DNA of 64,000 bases, taken from positions 40,569-104,568 of the forward strand of contig NZ_JBISEP010000009.1 of assembly GCF_044383835.1 (NCBI RefSeq), given 5' to 3'. Source of the DNA: Paraliobacillus sp044383835 (lineage in GTDB: Bacteria > Bacillota > Bacilli > Bacillales > Amphibacillaceae). This document shows, piece after piece, positions 28,947 through 39,027 of this stretch (the stretch's first letter is position 1; every line of letters begins with the position of its first letter). Under the pieces are notes generated by a model. That model did no database searches. It saw only the letters and a list, made by a program, of their open reading frames with translations, and was not told the origin of the DNA. The translations under genes were made by a program, and so were the position numbers.

Positions 28947-30767
28947 ATGACAATGCATATTCCAGAGGAAACAGTCGATGAAATTCGTCAGTCAAATGAT
29001 ATTGTTGACGTAATTGGTGAGTATGTCACATTAAAAAAACAAGGAAAAAATTTTTTCGGACTATGTCCTTTTCATGGTGAGAAGACTCCATCGTTTTCGG
29101 TGACCCAAGACAAGCAGATTTTTCATTGTTTTGGCTGTGGAAAGGGTGGTAATGTATTTACTTTTCTTATGGAAATTGAAGGATTTACTTTTTATCAGGC
29201 TGTACAACATTTAGCGGATAAAAAAGGTTTATCTTTACCTGAAGGATTCCAACAGCAACAAGCCCAGGGAATTTCAAATGAAGAACAAATGAATTTGAAG
29301 GCTTATGAGTGGTTAACAAAATTATATCATCATCTATTGAGACATACGAAAGAAGGAAAGCAAGCTTATCAATATTTATTGCAACGTGGATTTACTGATG
29401 AAATGATAAAAAAATTTCAATTAGGATATTCACCACAGTCTAGAGATGTCATTGTGCGTTTTTTGGATAAAAAAGGTTTTCATTCGCAACATATGGTTAA
29501 TGCTGGAGTATTGACAACAAATGATCAAAATCAAACAACCGATCGATTTCGTGGTAGGGTGATGTTTCCTATACGAAATCATCTTGGTAAAAATGTTGCA
29601 TTCGGTGGACGGACAATAACTGATCAGGAGCCTAAATATCTTAATAGTCCAGAATCGAATTTATTCCAAAAAGGGAAGTTATTATTTAATTTTGATTTAG
29701 CTCGTAGTTCAATTCGAAAAAATAGGCAGGCAATTCTATTTGAAGGCTATATGGATGTTATCTCTGCTTTTCAAGCGGGTATAACAAATGGTGTGGCTAC
29801 ATTAGGCACTTCTATCACCGAGTCACAAGCACGCTTGCTTAATCGATATGCCGACACAATTATTGTTTGTTACGACGGGGATAAAGCTGGAATTAATGCA
29901 TCTTACAAAGCAGCAAGATTATTACATCATATTGGTAGTAATGTGAAAGTGACAGCCATTCCAGAGGGATTAGATCCAGATTCTTATATTGTGAAATACG
30001 GAACAGATCGTTTTCAACACGAAATTATTGATGCAAGTTATACGTATATATCATTTCTAATGGAATATTTTAAAAAAGATTATAATCTTAAATTAGAAGG
30101 AGATCGTATACAATATATCGAAAAAGTAATAGATGAACTTGCATTAATTAATCGACCTATGGAACGAGAATATTATGCGAAAGAATTAGCAACTGAATAT
30201 GAGTTGTCTATTGAAACAATTATCCAAGAAATAAGTAACCGTAGGAAAAAGTTAGGAAGTCATCAGGATAAGCATAGAGCAACTAGCCATACTAAAAACA
30301 AACCAATCTTTAAAAGGAAAAGTAAATTACTTCCAGCTTTTCATAATGCAGAAAAACAGTTACTTACTTATATGCTTCATGATGTTTTCATTGCAGAAAA
30401 AGTACAGGAAAGTCTAGGTGCTTCTTTTAATATTGACATGCATAAAATTATTGTAACGCACTTATACGCTTTTTATGAAGAAGGGCATGATGCTAATATT
30501 AGTCAGTTTATTGAGCGAATTGATAATAAAGAGATAAAAAATCATATTATTGAACTCGCTATGGAAACAGTTCATTCCGATGTTAGCGATAAAGAAATAC
30601 AAGATTATATTCGTATTATTAAAGCAGAGCATGGAGATAAAGCGACAATCAGACAACTACAAGAAGAACAAAAAAAGGCAGAAGTACAAAAAGATTTTGT
30701 TAAGGCAGCGCAGATCGGTATGGAAATATTAGAAATTCAAAAAAAGATTAAAAATGCTAATCATTGA
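28947..30767 (+). CDS. dnaG: DNA primase DnaG
   Basis: A 606-residue primase. It has the N-terminal zinc-binding domain (LCPFHGEKTPSF, then FHCFGCGKGGN), the RNA polymerase/TOPRIM core (LFEGYMDVISAFQ and the acidic VCYDGDKAG), and a C-terminal helicase-binding domain. It makes RNA primers at the replication fork. The ATG at 28947 gives the family start MTMHIPEETVDEIRQSNDIVDVIGEY; the frame is open further upstream. It precedes sigA, the conserved macromolecular-synthesis pair. Confidence 0.96.
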   Translation: MTMHIPEETVDEIRQSNDIVDVIGEYVTLKKQGKNFFGLCPFHGEKTPSFSVTQDKQIFHCFGCGKGGNVFTFLMEIEGFTFYQAVQHLADKKGLSLPEGFQQQQAQGISNEEQMNLKAYEWLTKLYHHLLRHTKEGKQAYQYLLQRGFTDEMIKKFQLGYSPQSRDVIVRFLDKKGFHSQHMVNAGVLTTNDQNQTTDRFRGRVMFPIRNHLGKNVAFGGRTITDQEPKYLNSPESNLFQKGKLLFNFDLARSSIRKNRQAILFEGYMDVISAFQAGITNGVATLGTSITESQARLLNRYADTIIVCYDGDKAGINASYKAARLLHHIGSNVKVTAIPEGLDPDSYIVKYGTDRFQHEIIDASYTYISFLMEYFKKDYNLKLEGDRIQYIEKVIDELALINRPMEREYYAKELATEYELSIETIIQEISNRRKKLGSHQDKHRATSHTKNKPIFKRKSKLLPAFHNAEKQLLTYMLHDVFIAEKVQESLGASFNIDMHKIIVTHLYAFYEEGHDANISQFIERIDNKEIKNHIIELAMETVHSDVSDKEIQDYIRIIKAEHGDKATIRQLQEEQKKAEVQKDFVKAAQIGMEILEIQKKIKNANH

Positions 30768-30799
30768 TAGGGTAAGTAGTTTTGGAAGGAGGGGGACTC

Positions 30800-31915
30800 A
30801 TGGCAAACAACAAGCCATCACGTTCAAAAGAAAATGAATTGACACTGGAGCAAGCTAAAGAACAATTGTTAGAAATAGGTAAGAAAAGAGGCGTGCTAGC
30901 ATATGAAGAAGTAGCTGAACGCTTAGCCAATTTCGAACTAGAGTCAGAACAAATGGACGAATATTATGAGTACCTAGGTGAACAAGGAATAGAAATAATA
31001 GGTGATTCAGAAGAAGACCCTAGCATGCAACAAATTGCAAAAGAAGAGGAATTTGATTTAAATGACTTGAGTGTTCCACTGGGTATAAAAATTAATGATC
31101 CTGTTCGTATGTACTTAAAAGAAATTGGTCGAGTAGATTTGTTATCGGCGGCAGAAGAAATTAGTTTAGCAGAACGGATTGAGCAAGGTGATGAAGAAGC
31201 GAAAAGACGTTTAGCTGAAGCTAATTTACGTTTAGTTGTAAGTATTGCTAAACGATATGTTGGTAGAGGTATGTTATTTTTAGATTTAATTCAAGAAGGA
31301 AACATGGGATTAATCAAGGCTGTTGAAAAATTTGATCATAGAAAAGGTTTTAAATTTAGTACGTATGCAACTTGGTGGATAAGACAAGCTATCACAAGAG
31401 CAATCGCTGACCAAGCGAGAACGATACGTATCCCTGTTCATATGGTAGAAACAATTAATAAATTAATTCGTGTGCAACGTCAATTATTACAAGATTTTGG
31501 ACGCGAGCCAACACCTGAAGAAATTGGAGCAGAAATGGAGTTAACCCCAGAGAAGGTACGAGAAATCTTGAAAATTGCTCAAGAACCTGTATCGTTAGAA
31601 ACTCCAATTGGTGAAGAAGATGATTCGCATTTAGGAGATTTTATTGAAGACCAAGAAGCTACTTCTCCTTCTGATCATGCTGCCTATGAATTATTAAAAG
31701 AACAGTTAGAAGACGTACTAGACACATTAACTGACCGAGAAGAAAATGTACTTCGATTGCGTTTTGGTCTTGACGATGGTCGTACGAGAACGTTAGAAGA
31801 AGTAGGGAAAGTATTTGGTGTGACGCGTGAACGAATTAGGCAAATAGAAGCAAAAGCATTGCGCAAATTACGTCACCCTAGTCGAAGCAAACGATTAAAG
31901 GATTTTCTTGAATAA
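30800..31915 (+). CDS. sigA: Primary RNA polymerase sigma factor SigA (RpoD)
   Basis: A 371-residue housekeeping sigma factor with a short region 1.1, region 1.2 (NDPVRMYLKEIGRVDLLS), region 2 (FDHRKGFKFSTYATWWIRQAI), region 3 and region 4.2 (LEEVGKVFGVTRERIRQIEAKALRKLR). The ATG at 30800 follows GGAGGGGG. It directs RNA polymerase to TTGACA/TATAAT promoters like those seen in this window. Confidence 0.98.
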   Translation: MANNKPSRSKENELTLEQAKEQLLEIGKKRGVLAYEEVAERLANFELESEQMDEYYEYLGEQGIEIIGDSEEDPSMQQIAKEEEFDLNDLSVPLGIKINDPVRMYLKEIGRVDLLSAAEEISLAERIEQGDEEAKRRLAEANLRLVVSIAKRYVGRGMLFLDLIQEGNMGLIKAVEKFDHRKGFKFSTYATWWIRQAITRAIADQARTIRIPVHMVETINKLIRVQRQLLQDFGREPTPEEIGAEMELTPEKVREILKIAQEPVSLETPIGEEDDSHLGDFIEDQEATSPSDHAAYELLKEQLEDVLDTLTDREENVLRLRFGLDDGRTRTLEEVGKVFGVTRERIRQIEAKALRKLRHPSRSKRLKDFLE

Positions 31916-31931
31916 AAAATAAACATAAGGC

Positions 31932-31990
31932 TCAGTCTCTTGCTTCCAATTAGTTTAGATTGGTTGGGCATGTTGACTGTGTCTTTTTTT
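31932..31990 (+). terminator. Probable terminator after sigA
   Basis: A large hairpin with outer pairing CAGTC/GACTG and inner CCAAT/ATTGG, followed by TTTTTTT. The stem is interrupted, so this is less certain. Confidence 0.5.
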
Positions 31991-32047
31991 ATTAATAATT
32001 AGTTGTGTTTGTTAGTAGCTTATGCAAAATAGACTGAGGTGTTAACC

Positions 32048-32596
32048 ATGTCAGACGAAAAAAAATCAGTTATTATAAAAGAAATCCATTATTGGAAAGA
32101 AAACCATTTATTACCAGAAAAATACTGCGATTATTTGTTAGCCTTGTATACACAAGGGGATGTTACTGAGCTAGAGTCAGTAAGCAATACCGTAATAGAT
32201 ACACATAAAATACGGTTGCAACATGTGCTACTTTTTATTGCAAACATTTTTATTTTACCTGTTACATTTATTGTATTATATTTTACTGATTTAAAAATCA
32301 ATTTGCAAGTTTCTTTTGGAATTTTAATGGTAGTATTTAGTTTAAGTATGTATTATGTTGTAAAGCAAAGAATTCAGTATTTAGAAGCATATTCTTTTTT
32401 CGTTTTGTTACTAACACTTCTTATGGTTTCTATCGGGATCTTGCAGCAGTTAACTGAGCAATCAGGCTTAATAAATGGTGTCGCAATGATACAGTTGTTA
32501 GGGTGGCTATTGATTGGAACGATGAAAAAACGTATACTCCTAATTAGTGTTGGCTTTGTTGGTTTTGTTAGCAGTTTGCTATTTTTACTATTTTAG
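32048..32596 (+). CDS. Hypothetical membrane protein
   Basis: A 182-residue protein. The soluble N-terminal part of about 60 residues (HYWKENHLLPEKYCDYLLALY) is followed by four or five hydrophobic helices (about 62-180). The N-terminal sequence resembles membrane proteins of the DUF2157 type, but that is not secure. GAGGTG precedes the ATG at 32048. It lies between sigA and trmK. Function unknown. Confidence 0.7.
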   Translation: MSDEKKSVIIKEIHYWKENHLLPEKYCDYLLALYTQGDVTELESVSNTVIDTHKIRLQHVLLFIANIFILPVTFIVLYFTDLKINLQVSFGILMVVFSLSMYYVVKQRIQYLEAYSFFVLLLTLLMVSIGILQQLTEQSGLINGVAMIQLLGWLLIGTMKKRILLISVGFVGFVSSLLFLLF

Positions 32597-32629
32597 ATTG
32601 GATTAACAGATGAATAAGGAGTACCTGAT

Positions 32630-33340
32630 ATGAATGAAAGCATACTTTCAAAACGATTGAAAACTATTGCAGGTTTTTTACCTAATCAAGCAAATTTTGT
32701 TGATATAGGTAGTGATCATGCTTATTTACCTTGTTTTGTATGTACTAAGGACAAAGGAGCAACTGCAATCGCCGGTGAAATAAATGAAGGACCTTATTTG
32801 AGCGCTAAAAAAAACGTCGCTGATTTTCATTTAACAGATCAGATCCAGGTAATCAAAGGAGATGGTCTAGAAGTTATCAATGACCAGGACATTGATCAAG
32901 TTGTTATTGCTGGTATGGGAGGAACATTAATACGATCGATACTAATGCGTGGACAAGAAAGAATTAGGAATGTCAAACGTATTATTGCCCAACCAAATGT
33001 AGATGCACACGCTGTTAGAGAATGGTTTTATGAAAATGGTTATTGCTTGGTTGCCGAAGAAATAATAAAAGAAGATGGTCATATCTATGAGATTTTGGTA
33101 GCTGACAAAGGAGATGCAACCATACCTTATGAAGGAATGCGTCTTGAATCTTCGTTATTATTCGGACCATATTTATTGAAAGAAAAAAATGCGGTGTTTC
33201 AAGAAAAGTGGTATGGAGAGAGAGAAAAGCTTGAGCGAGTCATCAAGCAAATGCATCAAGCGAAAGACGTTAATTTTGAAAAAATTCAACTGTTTCAACA
33301 TGAAATAGAAATGATTGAGGAGGTTTTAACATATGACTAA
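32630..33340 (+). CDS. trmK: tRNA (adenine-22-N1) methyltransferase TrmK
   Basis: A 236-residue SAM-dependent enzyme making m1A22 in tRNA. The Rossmann motif is FVDIGSDHAYLP, and VVIAGMGGTLI is the second conserved block. A C-terminal coiled coil (about 180-236) is typical of the family. AAGGAG precedes the ATG. It overlaps the next gene by 8 bases, as in other Firmicutes. Confidence 0.93.
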   Translation: MNESILSKRLKTIAGFLPNQANFVDIGSDHAYLPCFVCTKDKGATAIAGEINEGPYLSAKKNVADFHLTDQIQVIKGDGLEVINDQDIDQVVIAGMGGTLIRSILMRGQERIRNVKRIIAQPNVDAHAVREWFYENGYCLVAEEIIKEDGHIYEILVADKGDATIPYEGMRLESSLLFGPYLLKEKNAVFQEKWYGEREKLERVIKQMHQAKDVNFEKIQLFQHEIEMIEEVLTYD

Positions 33341-34442
33341 ATCGATTGTTGTGAAAGATGTTATAGATGTAATAGAAGATATGGCACCAAAAGACCTTGC
33401 CTATGATTGGGACAATGTAGGTCTTCAAATTGGATCAATGCATAAAGAAGTAGAAAAAGTAATGGTTACGCTAGACGTGTTAGAGAATGTGGTTGATGAA
33501 GCAGTCGAAAAAGGAATTGACCTGATTATTGCTCATCACCCGATGTTATTTAAAGCGTTAAAGCAAATTAATCTCGATCAAGCTAAAGGGAGAACAATTA
33601 AAAAGTTAATCCAACATGATATTTCTGTCTATGCAGCACACACCAATTTAGATATTGCTTTTGGTGGTGTAAATGATATGTTAGCGAATCAATTAGCTAT
33701 TAAAAACACGCAAGTTTTAGTACCTTTTGACCATGAAACGCTTATAAAATTAGTTGTATATGTTCCTGAGCAACATCTAGTTGAAGTCAAAAATGCATTA
33801 GGTGATAATGGAGCCGGTTATATAGGCAATTATAGCCATTGTACATTTTCTCAAGAGGGTACAGGTTCATTTGTTCCAAAAGAGGGAACAGACCCTTATA
33901 TTGGCACGATCGGAAAAGAAGAGAAAGTAAAAGAAATAAAAATAGAAACGATTATTCCTGCATCAAAAAAAGATTTTTTTGTAAAAACATTACTTACAGC
34001 GCATCCATATGAAGAACCAGCATATGATTTAATTCCGTTAGTTAATAAGGGAAGGGTGACTGGGCTCGGACGCATTGGCACATTAGATCAAGATATAAAA
34101 TTAAAAGAATTTTGTGATACAGTAAAAGAAAAACTAGATGTATCTAATCTTCGAGTAATTGGTGATCTGGACAAAAAAATAAGAAAGGTAGCAATTCTCG
34201 GTGGAAGTGGTGAAGGGTTTATAAGTCAAGCAAAACGTATGGGAGCAGATGTGTATATTACTGGTGACCTTACATTTCATGAAGCGCAAGAAGCTTGGGA
34301 GATGGGGTTGACAGTAATAGATCCAGGGCATTATGTAGAAAAAGTGATGATTGAAGGAATGATCGCATTTTTACAAAAAAAGAAATGGCCATTAACGTTT
34401 ACTCCTTCAACTAGTAATACTGATCCTTTTCAATTTTTGTGA
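33333..34442 (+). CDS. yqfO: Nif3-like dinuclear metal protein (YqfO)
   Basis: A 369-residue member of the NIF3/GTP cyclohydrolase I type 2-like family, long form with a CutA-like insert (about 125-235). Metal-binding motifs include IAHHPMLFKALKQI near the N-terminus and TGDLTFHEAQEA followed by DPGHYVEK near the end. Function is unresolved in the family. It overlaps trmK by 8 bases with a TGAGGAGG ribosome binding site inside trmK. Confidence 0.92.
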   Translation: MTKSIVVKDVIDVIEDMAPKDLAYDWDNVGLQIGSMHKEVEKVMVTLDVLENVVDEAVEKGIDLIIAHHPMLFKALKQINLDQAKGRTIKKLIQHDISVYAAHTNLDIAFGGVNDMLANQLAIKNTQVLVPFDHETLIKLVVYVPEQHLVEVKNALGDNGAGYIGNYSHCTFSQEGTGSFVPKEGTDPYIGTIGKEEKVKEIKIETIIPASKKDFFVKTLLTAHPYEEPAYDLIPLVNKGRVTGLGRIGTLDQDIKLKEFCDTVKEKLDVSNLRVIGDLDKKIRKVAILGGSGEGFISQAKRMGADVYITGDLTFHEAQEAWEMGLTVIDPGHYVEKVMIEGMIAFLQKKKWPLTFTPSTSNTDPFQFL

Positions 34443-34505
34443 TGTTATATCGTGTGAAATATGTAATGGCAAAATAAAAGGAATAGAACTTAGAGGAGTT
34501 TTTAA

Positions 34506-35816
34506 ATGAAAAATCATCAGTTTAAACAATATCGACTACAGGAATGGATACATCATATTATTGATCAATTAGAATTTAGTGAACCAACGCCGATTCAACA
34601 GAAGGTCATACCTGCTGCATTGCGTAAGGAAAATGTGATCGGACAATCACATACTGGTTCAGGAAAAACACACGCATTTCTTATTCCGATATTTAACCAA
34701 CTAGATTTGGATAAACAAGAAGTTCAATGTGTGATCACTTCTCCAACAAGAGAGTTAGCAACTCAAATCTTTAACGAAGTAAAAACGATGATTCGTTATT
34801 CAGAACAAGGAGAACAAATAGACGCAAAACTATTGATTGGTGGAACCGATAAAAAAAGAACGATAGAAAAATTAACTAAACAGCCTAAAATTGTTGTAGG
34901 AACACCTGGAAGAATATTAGATCTAATTGAAGAAGGCGTGTTAGATATTTATTCAGCTCAAGCTTTTGTAGTTGATGAAGCGGATTTAATGCTTGATTTA
35001 GGCCTTATCCAGGAAATAGATCAAATGCTAGTACGAGCACATGAACGGATTCAATTATTTGTTTTCTCTGCTACGATACCAGAGCGATTACAACCATTTT
35101 TAACGAAATACTTGCATAATCCATCATATTTTCATATAAAGGATCATTATGCACCAGAGACAATTGAACATCGCCTTATACCATTACGTCACCGTGAAAT
35201 TTCAGATATAATCATCAGTATAACGCAAGTAATTAATCCTTATCTTGCTATTATATTTACCAATGGGAAAGAAGCGGCTAATAAGCTTCAACAGGAATTA
35301 CAAGAAAAAGGTTTATCTAGTGGCGTCATTCATGGAGGCTTGAAACCAAGGGAACGTAAGCGGGTTTTAAAAGATATTCAAGCATTACGATACCAGTACA
35401 TTGTAGCAACTGATTTGGCCGCTAGAGGGATAGATATTAAGGGCATTAGTCATGTAATTAATGCACAAATGCCTAAAGAAGAACCGTTTTATATTCATCG
35501 TGTCGGTAGAACTGCTCGTGCGGGTATGGAAGGAACTGCTATTAACTTATATGTAGATGAAGACAAACCACTAATAGAAAAGTTAACTCAAAATGGTATA
35601 ACTTTTTCAAATTATGATATTGTTAAGGGCGAGTGGCGTGAAGTGAAAGCTTGGGATGAGCGGACGCAACGGAAAAAAGAAGGACATGATGTTGATAAAG
35701 AAGCATGGAATAGAGTGAGAAAGACCAAAAAAGTAAAACCCGGTTACAAGAAAAAAATGAAATATCAACATAATAAAATAAAAAAACAACTGAATAAAAA
35801 GAAATACAAAAAATAA
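34506..35816 (+). CDS. cshB: DEAD-box RNA helicase CshB
   Basis: A 436-residue ATP-dependent RNA helicase. Motif I is SHTGSGKTHAFL, the DEAD box is VVDEADLML, motif III is FSATIP, and motif VI is YIHRVGRTARAG. A Lys-rich C-terminal tail (about 390-436) probably binds RNA. The position between nif3 and nfo matches cshB of Bacillus, which is linked to cold adaptation and ribosome assembly. GAGGAG precedes the ATG. Confidence 0.93.
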   Translation: MKNHQFKQYRLQEWIHHIIDQLEFSEPTPIQQKVIPAALRKENVIGQSHTGSGKTHAFLIPIFNQLDLDKQEVQCVITSPTRELATQIFNEVKTMIRYSEQGEQIDAKLLIGGTDKKRTIEKLTKQPKIVVGTPGRILDLIEEGVLDIYSAQAFVVDEADLMLDLGLIQEIDQMLVRAHERIQLFVFSATIPERLQPFLTKYLHNPSYFHIKDHYAPETIEHRLIPLRHREISDIIISITQVINPYLAIIFTNGKEAANKLQQELQEKGLSSGVIHGGLKPRERKRVLKDIQALRYQYIVATDLAARGIDIKGISHVINAQMPKEEPFYIHRVGRTARAGMEGTAINLYVDEDKPLIEKLTQNGITFSNYDIVKGEWREVKAWDERTQRKKEGHDVDKEAWNRVRKTKKVKPGYKKKMKYQHNKIKKQLNKKKYKK

Positions 35817-35858
35817 GTAATCGCATGACTACATGTTGATTTGGGAGAGGTGTTACAT

Positions 35859-36749
35859 TTGAAAATAGGTTCACATGTTTCCATGAGTGGTAAAAAAATG
35901 CTATTAGGTTCAAGTGAAGAAGCAACTTCTTATGGTGCGACTACATTCATGATTTATACTGGAGCACCACAGAATACTAGAAGAAAAGCTATTGAAGAGT
36001 TAAATATTGAGGCTGGCACGGCGCATATGAAAGAAAATGGTATAGAGGACATCGTTGTGCATGCCCCGTATATTATTAACTTAGGCAACACAACTAAAAA
36101 AGAAACCTTTGAACTAGGTGTTTCTTTTATGCAAAGTGAAATTGAAAGAACAGCAGCGATTGGGGCAAAGCAAATTGTATTGCATCCAGGTGCACACGTT
36201 GGGCAAGGCGCAGATAAAGGAATAGCAAAAATTATTGAAGGTCTTAATGAAGTCTTAGAAAAAGATCAAGATGTACAAATTGCCCTAGAAACAATGGCAG
36301 GAAAGGGATCAGAAATAGGAAGAACTTTTGAAGAACTTGCACAAATTATTGCTGGTGTTACGCGAAATGATAAGCTGTCCGTTTGCTTGGATACGTGTCA
36401 TGTGCATGACGCAGGATATGACATTGTAAATGATTTTGATGGTGTATTAAATGATTTCGATCGAATAATTGGATTAGACCGCTTGAAAGTAGTACATGTT
36501 AATGATAGTAAAAATCAGCTAGGAGCGCATAAAGATAGGCACGAAAACATCGGATTTGGTCATATCGGCTATGAGGCATTACACTATATTGTTCACCATA
36601 AGCAATTAGAGCATTTACCAAAAATATTAGAGACACCATACGTTGGAGAAGATAAAAAGAATAAAAAAGCCCCTTATAAGTTTGAAATAGATATGTTAAA
36701 AGCTAATTGCTTTGATTCTGATTTGAAGGAAAAAATAAGTGAACAATAA
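35859..36749 (+). CDS. nfo: Endonuclease IV (AP endonuclease)
   Basis: A 296-residue TIM-barrel zinc enzyme that cleaves DNA at abasic sites during base excision repair. Family motifs include IVLHPGAHVG, SVCLDTCHVHDAGYD and VVHVNDSKNQLGAHKDRHENIG. TTG at 35859 gives the family start (MKIGSHVSMSGKKML) with GAGAGGTG upstream. A terminator follows directly. Confidence 0.95.
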   Translation: MKIGSHVSMSGKKMLLGSSEEATSYGATTFMIYTGAPQNTRRKAIEELNIEAGTAHMKENGIEDIVVHAPYIINLGNTTKKETFELGVSFMQSEIERTAAIGAKQIVLHPGAHVGQGADKGIAKIIEGLNEVLEKDQDVQIALETMAGKGSEIGRTFEELAQIIAGVTRNDKLSVCLDTCHVHDAGYDIVNDFDGVLNDFDRIIGLDRLKVVHVNDSKNQLGAHKDRHENIGFGHIGYEALHYIVHHKQLEHLPKILETPYVGEDKKNKKAPYKFEIDMLKANCFDSDLKEKISEQ

Positions 36750-36751
36750 CG

Positions 36752-36786
36752 AAAATGCAGCTACTATCATGTGGCTGCATTTTTAT
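36752..36786 (+). terminator. Rho-independent terminator after nfo
   Basis: The arms ATGCAGC (36755-36761) and GCTGCAT (36774-36780) are followed by TTTTTATT. Confidence 0.85.
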
Positions 36787-36817
36787 TATTATAAAGCAAG
36801 GGTGGATGTATACTCAT

Positions 36818-37102
36818 TTATACAAACCATTCTTCGACACCGTATTGCTTGATTAATTGGTTGAATAGTCGCTGTGTTTGTTTAGCAGTATTTAAATCGG
36901 TAATTTGTGCGAGTGTTCTAAACATTTTCATTCGATCTGATTGTAACAAAGGATTTAAATGAGTTGATTGTAGAAACTGAACAATATGATTGGCTTGTTC
37001 TGCTGTTATGCTAATTTGATACTGCTCTGCGTAATCAAGTAGCTCTACAGAGGACAAATTTTTTAATTTTTTTTCAATAATTTGCTTTATAAATGGCTGC
37101 AC
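36818..37102 (-). CDS. yqfT: DUF2624-family protein (YqfT-like)
   Basis: A 94-residue helical protein (KKLKNLSSVELLDYAEQYQISITAEQANHIVQFL) that matches the DUF2624 family found beside nfo in bacilli. GTG at 37102 is preferred because AAGGAGTG lies six bases before it; the frame is open to 37147. It is on the strand opposite to its neighbours. Function unknown. Confidence 0.75.
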   Translation of the reverse strand: MQPFIKQIIEKKLKNLSSVELLDYAEQYQISITAEQANHIVQFLQSTHLNPLLQSDRMKMFRTLAQITDLNTAKQTQRLFNQLIKQYGVEEWFV

Positions 37103-37252
37103 AAAGAACACTCCTTGAAAATAATTTTGTTTATATAATCTATGCATTCTATTGAAAAAAGGTGTGTATCAGTTGCAATAAATTAAATTCTGCGTTAGGA
37201 TATCAAGCTATAACAATAAAATAGCAGAAAAAAACAGAAAGGAGTGCGATCA

Positions 37253-37954
37253 ATGCATAAAAACTTTATAGTTGTGCTTTTGGGAATACTATCGATTACT
37301 GTAATTATATTAATGATATCATTAAAAAATTATTCCACTAAGCTTGACGCATTAACAAAAGAAAGTGAAAAATTGTTATTGAAAAACGAAAAATTAGCAT
37401 CGACAGTTAGCTATAAAAACATGAATACAACTCAAGAAAATGAAATGAATTATGAAACTTGGGGAGAATTAGAAAGTATAGCAACAAGTTTTTCAATGGA
37501 TAGTAATGGTGCGTTTAAAAAAACATGGGGAATTTATTTAGCAAAAGAAGCAGAAAAACATAAGCTTGATCCATATTTGGTTTACGAATTATTAAAGGTC
37601 GAAACTGGAGGGACGTTCGATCCTGAATTAGTAGGGCCGGAAACAAAGTACGGCCATGCCTATGGAATGTCTCAGTTTATGAAAAATACGGCTCCTTGGA
37701 TAGCCGATATGGCAAAGTTGCCGTATCATGATGAATTGTTATTTGATCCGTATTATTCGATAAAATTATCTGTTGTATATTTAGATTATTTATATAAGCA
37801 ATATCATAATTGGGATGAATCTTTAACAGCTTATCATAGAGGAATGGCAGGAATGGAAATTTATAAACAAACAAATGGATCAGCTAAAAGTAAGTATGCC
37901 ATAAAAATTCAAACGAATGCAAAAACACATCGAACGGTTGCATTTACGAATTGA
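37253..37954 (+). CDS. Membrane-anchored lytic transglycosylase (SLT domain)
   Basis: A 233-residue protein with an N-terminal membrane anchor (residues 3-24), a short coiled-coil stalk (about 28-55) and a C-terminal SLT domain. The catalytic Glu is in LLKVETGGTFDPELVG, and AYGMSQFM is the second family motif. It would cleave peptidoglycan glycan strands outside the membrane. The ATG at 37253 follows AAAGGAGTG. Confidence 0.85.
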   Translation: MHKNFIVVLLGILSITVIILMISLKNYSTKLDALTKESEKLLLKNEKLASTVSYKNMNTTQENEMNYETWGELESIATSFSMDSNGAFKKTWGIYLAKEAEKHKLDPYLVYELLKVETGGTFDPELVGPETKYGHAYGMSQFMKNTAPWIADMAKLPYHDELLFDPYYSIKLSVVYLDYLYKQYHNWDESLTAYHRGMAGMEIYKQTNGSAKSKYAIKIQTNAKTHRTVAFTN

Positions 37955-38037
37955 TTAAAAAGAATCTAACGTATGGAATGTAGGGCATATGCGTACACTA
38001 TAAGGGCACCTCAACGCTTAGAAAGTGAGGGTCTTAA

Positions 38038-38460
38038 ATGGAACAAAACAATGGACAATATCGTAATACTCATATAGAGAAAGCACCAAAATTTGGTGAA
38101 CAAAACAATGTGAAAGCTCCAGTTTACACAAAGGATGAAATGGACGAAGTAACCTCCATTTCGAACAATCAAACATCTTATGATGAAGAGTTTGCACAAG
38201 AGCTTGTAGCTGATTATTCTCAACACGCAATAACACCTGACCCTGAAGCCGATGAAAGAAAGGTAATTGATGCACAAAAGGGGCTTGGATGGTTTGCGCT
38301 TGTAATGGCAGTAGCTTCTTTGTTTATCTTGCCAATTTTTTTTAGTGTAGGTGCTGTAATTGTTGGTTTTATTGCGAAAGGAAAAGGTGCAGATACGCTT
38401 GGTAATACTGCGATTATTATCGGTGTACTGTCATTTATTATCACTATTTTCATTGTTTAA
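38038..38460 (+). CDS. DUF4190-like membrane protein (YqfX-like)
   Basis: A 140-residue protein with a polar N-terminal half of about 80 residues and two C-terminal membrane helices (LGWFALVMAVASLFILPIFF and NTAIIIGVLSFIITIFIV) separated by a Gly/Lys loop. This resembles DUF4190 proteins such as YqfX of Bacillus, which lies in the same neighbourhood. GTGAGGG precedes the ATG. Function unknown. Confidence 0.75.
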   Translation: MEQNNGQYRNTHIEKAPKFGEQNNVKAPVYTKDEMDEVTSISNNQTSYDEEFAQELVADYSQHAITPDPEADERKVIDAQKGLGWFALVMAVASLFILPIFFSVGAVIVGFIAKGKGADTLGNTAIIIGVLSFIITIFIV

Positions 38461-38487
38461 ATTGCATAACAATTGTTGCTTAAATAC

Positions 38488-38530
38488 AGAGAGTGGTTAT
38501 TCCTTATTTTTGGAAACCACTCTCTTTTTA
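38488..38530 (+). terminator. Rho-independent terminator
   Basis: Perfect arms AGAGAGTGGTT (38488-38498) and AACCACTCTCT (38515-38525), then TTTTTA. Confidence 0.88.
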
Positions 38531-38612
38531 TTGGTTATTTCATAGCATTGTTCTTGAGAATAGGTATAGAAAGAAATGAGCGATGCAAATACAAGCAAGG
38601 TGTTTAGCTTTA

Positions 38613-38942
38613 CTATTTATATACGGGAAATAAGTAATGTACGTTAGGTTGAAGTTGAGAAATTTTTGTTTTGGGATTTAACTTCTCGAAATCATTTGTA
38701 ATTGTATTAAGATCATACCTTTTTAAATGTGGATTAAGCTGATCCACTACACTAATAAAGGTATCTGTTTGTTTCATTTTGTAAGAAACAATATTGAAAT
38801 TAGTATCATGTCTTGTTTTTTGGTTGTTCTCTGTATTGTTTATGCTATGATTGAGAGGAGGAGTGTTGAATAAATCAGTCTTAATACTGTATATCACTAA
38901 TATAAAAAGTATAGTTAAAAAAAATTTGTTAATACGATTCAT
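38613..38942 (-). CDS. Exported LysM-like protein (YqfZ-like)
   Basis: A 109-residue protein with an N-terminal hydrophobic segment (about 7-25) that is a signal or anchor. The C-terminal part reads like a degenerate LysM: KMKQTDTFISVVDQLNP, then FEKLNPKTKISQLQPNVHYLFP. It may bind peptidoglycan at the cell surface. Its place between the DUF4190 gene and the sodA region parallels yqfZ of Bacillus subtilis. Weak similarity only. Confidence 0.6.
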   Translation of the reverse strand: MNRINKFFLTILFILVIYSIKTDLFNTPPLNHSINNTENNQKTRHDTNFNIVSYKMKQTDTFISVVDQLNPHLKRYDLNTITNDFEKLNPKTKISQLQPNVHYLFPVYK

Positions 38943-39027
38943 TATAATCCCTCATTTATATATCTTGAAACATTTTTAATTGTTATTCGTAAATATAAGT
39001 AAAGCGACTGAGGAGTGATGCAAAGTG